The notes under the pieces were generated by a model. That model was not told the DNA's origin, made no database searches, and saw only the letters and a program-made list of their open reading frames with translations. A stretch of 40,761 nt of DNA, from assembly GCA_002716125.1 (NCBI GenBank), contig PAZH01000075.1:1-40761 (forward strand), written 5' to 3'. The position numbers and the translations under genes were made by a program. Origin of the DNA: Rhodospirillaceae bacterium (lineage in GTDB: Bacteria > Pseudomonadota > Alphaproteobacteria > UBA8366). Of this stretch, positions 33,188-40,761 are shown piece by piece. How positions within the stretch are numbered: the first letter of the stretch is position 1; each line of letters starts with the position of its first letter.

Positions 33188-34894
33188 CTATCCGCTTCGC
33201 AGCAATCGGCCCGGCAGGGCACCAGTGGCTTCGCCGTCCCGCCAGACCGCCTCTCCGGCAACGAGAGTTGCGTCGATGCCCGTCGCCTGTTGCAGGAGGC
33301 GCTTGCCGCCCGCCGGCAGGTCATAATGAATTTTCGGCGACTGCAGCGTCAGCGCGTCGTAATCGACGATGTTGATATCGGCGCGCAGGCCCGGCGCAAT
33401 CCGGCCCCGATCGGAGAGGCCGATCGCAGCGGCATTGTTCCAGGACAGGCGACGGACCATATCTTCCAATCGATGTTTGGGGCCGCGTGTGCGGTCCCGC
33501 GTCCAATAGCTGATCGTATGTGCCATGTCGGTGGCGTCGCACATTACGCCCACATGCGCGCCGCCGTCGCCGAGCCCGATCAGCGTATTCGGGTGATCGA
33601 GCATCTCGTGCACGACCGCGAGATCGCCGTTCGCATAATTTGTGGTCGGCCGATACAGAATCGTTCGCCCGTCCCCTTCCAGCATCAAGTCGTACGCAAG
33701 TTCCGCCGGCGTGACACCGCGGCGCGCGGCTTCGGCCGCAATACTGGTATCCGGATCTGGTTCGTATTGCGGCGGATCGCCGAAAGGGAATATCCGGTCC
33801 CACTGCTGGAACCGCCGCTTGCGGATGATATCGCCGCAGGGCTCCGAAATAAGGCGGGCCCGCAAAGCCGGGTCGCGCAGGCGGGCCATTCGCGCCGCAA
33901 AGGCGAGATCCTTGACCTCGGCCCAGCTGGGGCAGGCGCTGAACGGATTGATCGACAGCTCGAAACCCAGCAGAACGCTCGTCGGCCGGCCACGGATCTG
34001 TGCTGTAATCCGCAAGCCTTCGGCATTGGCTTCTTCAATGCGGCCTAACAAATCGCGCCATTCTTCGGGCCGCGCCTCTTTCTGAAGCAATGTCATCGTG
34101 AGCGGCAAGCCAGAGCGTGCCGCCATTTCGCGGCGAAGGTCGAATTCCGCATCGATCGCGTCCTCGAAGTCCCCCACGGTTTGAATCCAGCCCCGCCCGA
34201 CATCGGCCAGGGCATCCGCAATCTCCAGCAGCTCTTCCTGCGACGCCCCATAAGACGGGATCGGCTCGCCCTCCGCTGTCCGATGCTGCAGCAGGCGGGA
34301 TGTGGAGAATCCGAAGGCACCAGCCCGCATACCATCCGCCGCCAACTGCGCCATCGCGGCCCGGTCTTCCGCTGTCGCCTCTTCGCGGTTGGCGCCGCGC
34401 TCGCCCATGACAAAAACGCGAAGTGCGGCATGCGGGACTTGCGTCGCCACGTCGACGTCGTATTCGTTACCTTCAAGCGAGTCGAGATAATCCGGGAAAC
34501 TCGCCCAGTTCCAAGGCAACCCTTCCTTCATAACGACTTCCGGAATGTCCTCAACCCCCTCCATCAGACTGATCAGCATGTCGTGATGATCCGGGCGGAC
34601 CGGTGCGAAACCGACACCGCAATTGCCCATCAGGACCGTCGTCACACCGTTCGCCGAAGACGGCAGAATCTGGTTCGCCCAGGTGACCTGCGCGTCGTAA
34701 TGGGTATGCACATCGACAAACCCGGGAATAACGATCCGGTCCGTGGCGTCGATCTCCTCGCGCCCCGCGCCCGTTACTTGACCCACCTCGGCAATCCGTC
34801 CGTCCGAGATCGCCACATCACCCGCATATGCCGACGCCCCGGTTCCGTCGACAACGGTTCCGCCGCGGATAACCAGATCAAATAAATCGCTCAT
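33188..34894 (-). CDS. N-acyl-D-amino-acid deacylase family amidohydrolase
   Basis: A 568-residue metal-dependent amidohydrolase. N-terminal FDLVIRGGTVVDGTGASAYAGDVAISDGRIAEVG and IVIPGFVDVHTHYDAQVTW (H63, H65 metal ligands) are typical of D-aminoacylase/dihydroorotase relatives; GNCGVGFAPVRP and the C-terminal GDGGAHVGVMCDATDMAH and GLRADINIVDYDAL are diagnostic of the D-aminoacylase group. It would release D-amino acids from N-acyl forms. I start at ATG 34894 with GGAG upstream; the open frame runs to 35344 across the divergent gene but is a shadow there. Divergent from the uronate-dehydrogenase-like gene, with 81 bp between. Confidence 0.92.
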   Translation of the reverse strand: MSDLFDLVIRGGTVVDGTGASAYAGDVAISDGRIAEVGQVTGAGREEIDATDRIVIPGFVDVHTHYDAQVTWANQILPSSANGVTTVLMGNCGVGFAPVRPDHHDMLISLMEGVEDIPEVVMKEGLPWNWASFPDYLDSLEGNEYDVDVATQVPHAALRVFVMGERGANREEATAEDRAAMAQLAADGMRAGAFGFSTSRLLQHRTAEGEPIPSYGASQEELLEIADALADVGRGWIQTVGDFEDAIDAEFDLRREMAARSGLPLTMTLLQKEARPEEWRDLLGRIEEANAEGLRITAQIRGRPTSVLLGFELSINPFSACPSWAEVKDLAFAARMARLRDPALRARLISEPCGDIIRKRRFQQWDRIFPFGDPPQYEPDPDTSIAAEAARRGVTPAELAYDLMLEGDGRTILYRPTTNYANGDLAVVHEMLDHPNTLIGLGDGGAHVGVMCDATDMAHTISYWTRDRTRGPKHRLEDMVRRLSWNNAAAIGLSDRGRIAPGLRADINIVDYDALTLQSPKIHYDLPAGGKRLLQQATGIDATLVAGEAVWRDGEATGALPGRLLRSG

Positions 34895-34975
34895 GACGAG
34901 ATGCTCCCTACCTCCACCAATCGGCTCATGATAAACCTCTCCCGATTTGCGCATTCGCCAAGGGGAGACCTCACG

Positions 34976-35773
34976 ATGAAAACCATCCTTATGACTGGTG
35001 CCGCCGGCGGTATCGGAACGTATCTCCGTCCGGAATTCAAAGGGAAGTACGCACTGAGGCTCTCGGATCGCGAGCCCATCAATACCCTCGGCGAAGGGGA
35101 GAGCTTCGTGCAGGCCGACCTCAGCGACCTCGATGCAATTTGCGCCGCGGCTGAAGGCGTCGACGGTATCTTGCATTACGGTGGCTGCGCGGGTGAAGCG
35201 CCCTGGGAGACGATCCTTGACGCCAATATCGTCGGCATGCGGAACGTCTTCGAAGCGGCGCGGCTTTGCGGTGTCAAACGCATCGTCTGGGCCAGTTCGA
35301 ATCATGCAGTTGGCTTTTACCGGCGTGACGAGACGATCGATCATACCGTCTATCCCAAACCGGACAGCCGTTACGGCGTCTCGAAAGTCTTTGGCGAAGC
35401 GATGGGCAGTCTGTATGCGGACCGATATGGCCTAGAGGTCGTCAATTTGCGGATTGGAAACGTTTCGACCGAACCCGTGGACAAGCGGCGCCTCTCGATC
35501 TGGGTCAGCCCGCGCGATCTCGCCCAACTTTGCGGCATCGCGCTCGATCATCCGGACATCCGGTTCGAAATCTTCTATGGCGTCTCGGACAATGCCCGTA
35601 GTTGGTACGACAACCGCAATGCGGAAGCCTACGGATACCGCCCGCAGGACCAGAGCGAACCGTACGCCGATGCCGTGCTGGCGAAAGAAGCGCCGACGGA
35701 TCCCGCCTCACCCGACGAAACCTATCAGGGCGGCACCTTCGTCCTTTCCGAAGGCGGCCGTAGCCCGAAATAA
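34976..35773 (+). CDS. NAD-dependent epimerase/dehydratase, uronate-dehydrogenase-like
   Basis: A 265-residue extended SDR. Rossmann motif TGAAGGIG (7-14), SSNHAVGFY with S108, and YGVSK with Y133 and K137. Length and blocks such as IVWASSNHAVGFYRRDE, SRYGVSKVFGE and the C-terminal YQGGTFV follow Agrobacterium uronate dehydrogenase (Udh), which oxidises galacturonate or glucuronate to the aldarolactone. GGGGAG lies before ATG 34976; the frame is open to 34901. No other uronate pathway genes are near, so the true substrate could be another sugar acid. Confidence 0.88.
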   Translation: MKTILMTGAAGGIGTYLRPEFKGKYALRLSDREPINTLGEGESFVQADLSDLDAICAAAEGVDGILHYGGCAGEAPWETILDANIVGMRNVFEAARLCGVKRIVWASSNHAVGFYRRDETIDHTVYPKPDSRYGVSKVFGEAMGSLYADRYGLEVVNLRIGNVSTEPVDKRRLSIWVSPRDLAQLCGIALDHPDIRFEIFYGVSDNARSWYDNRNAEAYGYRPQDQSEPYADAVLAKEAPTDPASPDETYQGGTFVLSEGGRSPK

Positions 35774-35788
35774 CGCACTCGCCGCTAT

Positions 35789-38143
35789 TCAGACCGCGCC
35801 ATGACGCTCGCGCAGGGCGGAATTGAAAGCTTCGAGCTGCGCCATAACCCGGCCGAAAATCGATTCGGCTGGATACCGGCCCGTTGGATCCGGCGCTCCC
35901 GCGGCGCCCGCCATCATACAATCCACGGCGTCTTCGATCGTATCGACGGCCATGATTCGGAATTTCCCTGCCGCAACAGCTTCGACCACCGGGTCGCGGA
36001 GTACGATGTCGTCGGCATTGACCCGCGGGATGACAACGCCTTGCTCACCCGTGAGACCGCCGGATTCGACACAGGTCCGGAAAAAGCCCTCAATCTTGTG
36101 ATGGACACCGCCGACCGCTTGCGCGCGGCCGTGTTGATTGAGCGAACCGGTGACCGCCACGCTTTGGTGGACCGGCACGCCGGACAACTCCGAGAGGATC
36201 GCAACCAGCTCCGCAATCGAAGCGCTGTCGCCTTCAACACCGCCATAGCTCTGCTCGAAGGTGATGGAGCAATCGAACGATAGCGGGAATGTGCGCGCAA
36301 ACCGCCCGGCGAGCAAACCCTGCAGAACCATCACACCCTTTTGTTGGATGGGCCCGCCAAGGGCAACGTCCCGTTCGATATTGATGACACCATGTCGACC
36401 GATCGAAGCTTTGGCGGTAACGCGGGCCGGCGCACCAAAGGCGTGGTCGCCAAAATCGCGTACCACCAGCGCGTTGACTTGTCCGACAGCGTCTCCCGCC
36501 GTCTCGATCATGACCGTGCCGTCGGCGATGGTCTCTTGCATACGGTCTTCGATCCGACCGTTTCGTCGCCGGCGCTGCGCCAGCGCATCCTCGACGGCAG
36601 CCTTTCCGATTGTGTCATTGCCGTCGCGTTCGGCAATGCGGACAGCCTCGACAACGATATCTTCGATTAATTCAAAGCGTGCCGTAAGCTTGCGCCGGTT
36701 GGCGGCCGTGCGCGCCGCAAACCCGAGCAGCGTGTGAAGCGCCGCACCATCGCATTCCAAATCACCGAATCGTCGAGCGCTTGCTTGGATCAACCCGGCA
36801 TAGGAGGCGGCGTTTGCAGGCGAACTCTCCAAATCTGCGTCGATATCGGCCTTTATCTTGAAATAAGTTTGGTACTCGGGATCCGCTGAAAAAAAGGTGT
36901 AGTACCATTTCGGCGCCCCGACCACGACGACCTTGACGTCGAGCGGTATTTCCTCGGGCTTCGGCGCTCCGGCCACCGGCACACCGCCGGCACGGTGCAA
37001 TTCTTCAAGCCGTATCGAGCGGTCCCGAAGCGCAGCTTTGAGAAAGAACCAAACCGTGGGATCCGCCGCGAGGGCTTCGGCGCGCAAGACCAAGATACCG
37101 CCGTTCGCCCTATGGAGCGCACCCGGCCGGATCATGCTGAAATCCGTCTCCATGCCGCCTTCAGCGGAACGATATTCGATATAGCCGAACAGATTCTGAT
37201 ACGTCGGGTTCGGTTCGAGAATGACGCCTTGTGTGTCGCGCTCCGACTGGTCGACCAGCAGATTAACCGCGTATCGCCGCGCCGCCCACGCTTGGCCGCC
37301 CGTGCGGGTATTTGGATCGCCGACAAACATCTCAATGTGCTCAAGCACGTCTTCGCGCATCTCGACGCACCATCGCGCCAACCCTTCGATCTCGGTGAGA
37401 TCGGCGATTAGCCGGTCGAAAACCGCGCCAACGGCATGATCGGCGACCCGGCGATTCAGTTCCTTAATCTCGGCGCCGACCGAGGCCTCGGCTTCAGCCG
37501 CAACTCGCGTGAGTTCGCGCAGCCGTTCGGCAAAGGATTCGGCGGTCGCCTCGACGATCGCTCGTGTTTCCTCAGGCAATTGAGCCGCCGACAAGGGCTC
37601 GCCATCTTCGCCCAGCGCAACGATGACCGGGCCCTGCGGCGATTGGACGATGTCCAGTCCCGACTCCCGCGCCGCCGCCCGCAATGTTTCGTACCCTTCG
37701 GTTACGCCTTGTTGGCCAATTTCGCCCGCTTCGCGCACGTCCTTTAAATAGCCTTCCGACGCAAAGGCCTGCGTGAGATTCTTCGAGACGGCCTCGACCA
37801 ACGCCTCCATACGACGGCGGAAAGTTCGACCCATACCAGCTGGCAACCGGTAAGGTTTCGGTTGGGTCGGGTTTCGAAAATTGTTGAGATATACCCAATC
37901 ATGCACCGGCTGCCGGTCGGCGCAATGCTGCCGAAGAAAAGACAGTGTCGCCGTCATCCGGCCGCTTCGGTCTTCACCGAGAACGAAGACATTGTATCCG
38001 GGGTCGTCGATGGAAAGCCCGAACTCGATCGCCTCGCGCGCGCGTTCATGACTCGAAAGGTTAAAGACATCCGCAGATTCAGTCGGATCTACGTCAAATG
38101 CGGGCAATCCGACCTCTTCTGCCGTCAATACGGTTATTGTCAT
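35789..38143 (-). CDS. Lon-family (LonB/AAA_32) protease with degenerate ATPase motifs
   Basis: A 784-residue cytosolic serine protease. The C-terminal Lon domain has the Ser-Lys dyad: S640 in EGDSAS and K683 in VHHKIEGF, 43 residues apart as in Lon. The N-terminal part corresponds to the AAA_32 domain but its P-loop reads GEDRSGRMT (56-64), with Arg for the Walker Lys, and the Walker-B-like stretch is NGGILVLRAEAL, without Asp-Glu. A long helical insert (about 160-260) precedes it. An ideal Shine-Dalgarno AGGAGG lies 7 bases before ATG 38143. Family members are thought to be regulatory or quality-control proteases; substrates unknown. Confidence 0.88.
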   Translation of the reverse strand: MTITVLTAEEVGLPAFDVDPTESADVFNLSSHERAREAIEFGLSIDDPGYNVFVLGEDRSGRMTATLSFLRQHCADRQPVHDWVYLNNFRNPTQPKPYRLPAGMGRTFRRRMEALVEAVSKNLTQAFASEGYLKDVREAGEIGQQGVTEGYETLRAAARESGLDIVQSPQGPVIVALGEDGEPLSAAQLPEETRAIVEATAESFAERLRELTRVAAEAEASVGAEIKELNRRVADHAVGAVFDRLIADLTEIEGLARWCVEMREDVLEHIEMFVGDPNTRTGGQAWAARRYAVNLLVDQSERDTQGVILEPNPTYQNLFGYIEYRSAEGGMETDFSMIRPGALHRANGGILVLRAEALAADPTVWFFLKAALRDRSIRLEELHRAGGVPVAGAPKPEEIPLDVKVVVVGAPKWYYTFFSADPEYQTYFKIKADIDADLESSPANAASYAGLIQASARRFGDLECDGAALHTLLGFAARTAANRRKLTARFELIEDIVVEAVRIAERDGNDTIGKAAVEDALAQRRRRNGRIEDRMQETIADGTVMIETAGDAVGQVNALVVRDFGDHAFGAPARVTAKASIGRHGVINIERDVALGGPIQQKGVMVLQGLLAGRFARTFPLSFDCSITFEQSYGGVEGDSASIAELVAILSELSGVPVHQSVAVTGSLNQHGRAQAVGGVHHKIEGFFRTCVESGGLTGEQGVVIPRVNADDIVLRDPVVEAVAAGKFRIMAVDTIEDAVDCMMAGAAGAPDPTGRYPAESIFGRVMAQLEAFNSALRERHGAV

Positions 38144-38261
38144 CGGACGGCCTCCTGAAGCCTCGTGTTCTGAGGGAATCGATCATCGCCGGAGCAACAT
38201 TGGGACACAAGTCGATTGCATCCGTTTTCAATGCATCGGCAAGCCTGCTAGCCTTCCTGGC

Positions 38262-39017
38262 ATGACGATCACCTTGCGAGAGATCAAACGTTATCCGGTC
38301 AAAGGATTGCGCGGCGAGACCTTGGATGCCGTGGCGCTGACACCCGGCCAACCGTTGCCGCACGATCGGCGTTTTGCTTTGGCGCACGCATCGAGCGGTT
38401 TCGACAGGACGAACGGCGGTTGGATGCCGAAGAACCATTTCCTCAACCTCAGCCGCGACGAGAAGATCGCGCAGCTGTCCGTGAGCTTCGAGCCGGCGCG
38501 CAACCAATTGACTCTTTCGCGTGGCGGTCGGCAAGTTGCCTCGGGCAATACGGAAACGCCGGTTGGACGGATGATGCTCGATCAGATCTTCGCTGGTTTC
38601 ACGCCGGCGGGCGCCCGCGGCAATCCGAAACTGGTCGAGGCGGGAGACACGGCCTTCGCCGACGTGCCGGAACCTTATGTGTCGATTCTCAGCACCGCGA
38701 GCCTGACCGAAATCGAACGGGTCGCCCGTCGGTCCATCCAAATTCAACGCTTTCGCGGTAACTTGGTCGTCGACGGCGCCGAGCGATGGGAAGAGCGGGA
38801 TTGGCCCGGCCGAAAGCTTCGGATCGGCGACACGGAATTACAGGTCGAAGAGCCGATCGCGCGTTGCGCCGCAACCAATGTGGACCCGGAGAGCGCCGCC
38901 CGCGACATGAACATCCCGCTGCTCTTAGAGCGCGGATTCGGGCATACCGAATTCGGCGCCTACGCGCGCGTGCTCAAGGGCGGCACGATCCGCCCTGGCG
39001 ATACCATCGAATTTTAA
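38262..39017 (+). CDS. MOSC domain-containing protein
   Basis: A 251-residue protein with the MOSC N-terminal beta-barrel (ITLREIKRYPVKGLRGETLD, LPHDRRFALAH) and the MOSC domain proper (YVSILSTASLTEIE, FRGNLVVDGAERWEERDWPGRKLRIGD, then EPIARCAATNVDPE with the conserved Cys that binds a sulfur-carrying or molybdenum cofactor in relatives). Family members handle molybdenum cofactor sulfur or reduce N-hydroxylated compounds with a reductase. It diverges from the Lon-type gene with a 118-bp gap in which no clear promoter was found. No fused ferredoxin domain. Confidence 0.9.
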   Translation: MTITLREIKRYPVKGLRGETLDAVALTPGQPLPHDRRFALAHASSGFDRTNGGWMPKNHFLNLSRDEKIAQLSVSFEPARNQLTLSRGGRQVASGNTETPVGRMMLDQIFAGFTPAGARGNPKLVEAGDTAFADVPEPYVSILSTASLTEIERVARRSIQIQRFRGNLVVDGAERWEERDWPGRKLRIGDTELQVEEPIARCAATNVDPESAARDMNIPLLLERGFGHTEFGAYARVLKGGTIRPGDTIEF

Positions 39018-39052
39018 GATTCGTTTGCGGTGCGAGCCGACAGCGCCGAGGC

Positions 39053-39538
39053 TCAATCCCCGACGGCGGTTTCCTGTTCGGCTTCCTCGGCCTCGCGCGC
39101 CGCTTCCGCCGGCTCCGACGCCTTCTTTGTCACGAAGGCCGGCATCTCATCAACATCCGCCTCCGGCTGCTCTGCCGCTACCGCAGGTGTCTCGACAGCC
39201 GCTTCTTCATTTTCGGCCGATTCTTCCTGCCGATTGCGGCGGCCGCCATTCTGACGCTGATTTTGTTGCTTCTCGCCGCGGGCTTCCGCTTCTTCGCGCT
39301 GTGCGGCAAGGATGCGGTAGTAGTGTTCCGCGTGCTGGAGGAAATTCTCTGCCGCAATCCGGTCACCGGACGAACTCGCGTCGCGGGCCATGGCGAGATA
39401 TTTCTCGTGCACCTGGAACGCGTTGCCGCGAATGCGGACGCTGGGGCCGTTACTGTCGAATGTTTGGTTGCGGGACGGACCGTTACGTCTGTTCGAGTTC
39501 CGACCGCGCGAGCGTTTAGAGCCGTGGTTTTGTCTCAT
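39053..39538 (-). CDS. DUF4167 domain-containing protein
   Basis: A 161-residue protein. N-terminus MRQNHGSKRSRGRNSNRRNG is strongly basic, then a conserved block SNGPSVRIRGNAFQVHEKYLAMARDASSSGDRIAAENFLQHAEHYYRIL, which is the DUF4167 signature, followed by an acidic, Gln/Asn/Glu-rich disordered tail. The basic tail suggests RNA binding (inference). DUF4167 next to prmC and prfA is a recurrent alphaproteobacterial order. It follows prmC on the same strand after a 222-bp gap that holds a perfect 18-bp palindrome. Confidence 0.93.
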   Translation of the reverse strand: MRQNHGSKRSRGRNSNRRNGPSRNQTFDSNGPSVRIRGNAFQVHEKYLAMARDASSSGDRIAAENFLQHAEHYYRILAAQREEAEARGEKQQNQRQNGGRRNRQEESAENEEAAVETPAVAAEQPEADVDEMPAFVTKKASEPAEAAREAEEAEQETAVGD

Positions 39539-39590
39539 GACTTCCGTTTATGTCGAAGTAATTCCCGCGTCCCAATAACAAAACAAGTCT

Positions 39591-39608
39591 ACAATCCATA
39601 TGGATTGT
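39591..39608. promoter_or_regulatory. perfect 18-bp palindrome upstream of the DUF4167 gene
   Basis: ACAATCCATATGGATTGT reads the same on both strands. It is flanked by a second inverted pair, GTCCCA (39569-39574) and TGGGAC (39608-39613). It lies 53-70 bp before the DUF4167 ATG and about 150 bp after the prmC stop. The shape fits a dimeric repressor site. As RNA the stem would be only 7 bp and A/U-rich with no U-run, so a terminator is less likely. The rest of 39539-39760 shows no gene. Confidence 0.55.
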
Positions 39609-39760
39609 GGGACGAACCTCCCTCAAAAGACGGGCTTCTGAAGATTTTGTGCTTTCCGGCATTCACCGTCGCGGATTTCATAACCACGCGCCAAGCACAG
39701 TCCGGACATTATAGGTTCATTTGCTGGATTCCAAGGACTTTTTCGCTCTTCACGAGAATG

Positions 39761-40606
39761 TCACAAACGGCCGAGAACGCAGCGCGGGATACCGGCCAAA
39801 TCTTTTTCAAGACCGACAATCCGGATACCGCCGTCGCGCAGAATACGCGTCACGGATGCGTCTTGCCCCTGCCCGATCTCCAAGGCTACCAAGCCGTTCG
39901 GCTTGAGGATTCGGGGCAATACCGCTGCAATATGCCGATAGGCGTCGAGGCCGTCCGCCCCGCCATCGAGAGCGCCGCGGGGCTCGAAGCGGGCGACCTC
40001 CGGGGCCAGATCGTCAATCGCCGCGGTCGGAATATAGGGCGGATTCGACACCACTATATCAAAGGTTCCGCCGAGGCGAGACTCCCAGTCGCTCTGAATG
40101 AAATTTGCACGCGCCGCGAGACCGAATCGCTGTGCGTTTTTGCGCGCAATCGACAGCGCTGATTCGGATATATCGACCCCCACGCCCTCCGCACCCGGCC
40201 GTTCACTGAGGATCGACAGCAACAAACAACCGCTACCGGTGCCGAGATCAGCGATCTTCACGACCGTATCCGGTTCGGGATATTGCGCGAGCACTGCCGC
40301 GACTAAGGTTTCGCTATCCGGTCTCGGATCGAGAACGGACGCGTTCACCTGAAACCGCAGGCTCCAAAATTCGCGTTCGCCTAGGATGTGGGAAAGCGGT
40401 TCGCGCGCCTCCCGCCGGCGCACCGCATTTTCGAAGGGCGCCGGCGTCTCGATGCGTTCGTCATCATGCGCAACCAGCCATTCGACGCTTTTGCCAAACG
40501 AATGGGCCAACAACAGCCGGGCTTCCCGGCGTGGCCTGTCGATCCCTGCCGCCTTCAGTCGGCCGGTGGCGCGGGCGACGTGATCCCCGACGGTCTCGAA
40601 CGTCAT
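39761..40606 (-). CDS. prmC: peptide chain release factor N5-glutamine methyltransferase PrmC
   Basis: A 281-residue SAM-dependent methyltransferase that methylates the GGQ glutamine of release factors RF1 and RF2. SAM site [14 protein letters not shown] (120-133), the catalytic NPPY (188-191) typical of N-methylation of amides, and the N-terminal helical RF-docking domain with [10 protein letters not shown] before the Rossmann core. The ATG at 40606 overlaps the prfA stop as ATGA, consistent with translational coupling to its own substrate's gene. The family length is 275-300. Confidence 0.97.
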   Translation of the reverse strand: MTFETVGDHVARATGRLKAAGIDRPRREARLLLAHSFGKSVEWLVAHDDERIETPAPFENAVRRREAREPLSHILGEREFWSLRFQVNASVLDPRPDSETLVAAVLAQYPEPDTVVKIADLGTGSGCLLLSILSERPGAEGVGVDISESALSIARKNAQRFGLAARANFIQSDWESRLGGTFDIVVSNPPYIPTAAIDDLAPEVARFEPRGALDGGADGLDAYRHIAAVLPRILKPNGLVALEIGQGQDASVTRILRDGGIRIVGLEKDLAGIPRCVLGRL

Positions 40607-40761
40607 TGGATCTCCGCGAGACGCGCCGCTTGATCCTCCGCAATCAGGACGTCGATCACCTCATCGAGTTCGTCGCCGCTCAGGATTCGATTGAGCTTGT
40701 GCAGCGTTAGATTGATCCGATGGTCGGTCACCCGTCCTTGGGGAAAATTGTAAGTCCGGAT
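40603..40761 (-). CDS. prfA: peptide chain release factor 1, C-terminal end (partial)
   Basis: The minus strand reads [20 protein letters not shown] then [20 protein letters not shown] and ends [12 protein letters not shown], matching the last 52 residues of RF1 ([15 protein letters not shown] is highly conserved after the GGQ domain). The remainder, including the PxT anticodon-like tripeptide and GGQ, lies beyond the window. It overlaps prmC by 4 bases. Confidence 0.97.
   Translation of the reverse strand: MRTYNFPQGRVTDHRINLTLHKLNRILSGDELDEVIDVLIAEDQAARLAEIQ

Noticed and set aside
34895..35344. 150-residue N-terminal extension of the D-aminoacylase
   Set aside because: Runs antisense through the uronate-dehydrogenase-like gene; the ATG at 34894 has a ribosome site and a normal family start.
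38786..40162. 458-residue plus-strand frame over the MOSC end, DUF4167 and prmC
   Set aside because: It crosses three genes and an intergenic palindrome and has no family features.

Overview
The window looks like chromosomal DNA of a high-GC alphaproteobacterium, possibly Rhodospirillales-like. The left end is the 5' part of a 16S rRNA gene with an alphaproteobacterial start. The right end has the alphaproteobacterial prfA-prmC-DUF4167 order. The gene families and codon use in between fit the same group. I see no tRNA, insertion sequence, prophage or CRISPR array.

Layout: (1) 1-575 holds the 16S start, its leader (two hairpins and a boxA) and a strong rrn promoter, all on the minus strand. 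(2) 576-7087 holds an M23 peptidase, clpB with a heat-shock type promoter, a translationally coupled pair of small unknown genes (one an HGGxSTG-type protein), an SGNH hydrolase and a PAS_5 protein whose 5' end appears frameshifted. (3) 7242-18888 is a catabolic island. Its plus strand carries an aldo/keto reductase, an SDR, a TMADH-type flavin oxidoreductase, a family III CoA-transferase, a two-subunit molybdenum hydroxylase and an LLM flavin monooxygenase. A convergent pair follows: an acyl-CoA-dehydrogenase-fold flavoenzyme lacking the usual catalytic Glu, and a protein resembling 2,5-dihydroxypyridine dioxygenase (NicX). Together these suggest breakdown of an N-heteroaromatic compound. (4) 19009-21994 is a zinc uptake operon (small membrane protein, znuC, znuB, znuA) behind a promoter whose -10 lies in a good Zur-box match; the 39-residue first gene is easily missed. 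(5) 22135-29171 holds gloB, a GST, a DadA-like oxidase, an N-methylproline-demethylase-like flavoprotein, RidA and a GMC oxidoreductase. (6) 29188-32372 is a large hybrid histidine kinase broken by an in-frame stop and a frameshift. (7) 32646-39538 holds a second PAS_5 protein, an N-acyl-D-amino-acid deacylase, a uronate-dehydrogenase-like enzyme, a Lon-family protease with degenerate ATPase motifs, a MOSC protein and DUF4167. (8) 39761-40761 holds prmC and the 3' end of prfA.

Working together: the Mo hydroxylase, flavin monooxygenases and NicX-like enzyme could hydroxylate and open an aza-ring, with the reductases and CoA-transferase processing the products. The D-aminoacylase, DadA-like oxidase and RidA could form a scattered D-amino-acid route. 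These pathway links are inference; the family assignments rest on motifs read directly from the translated sequence.
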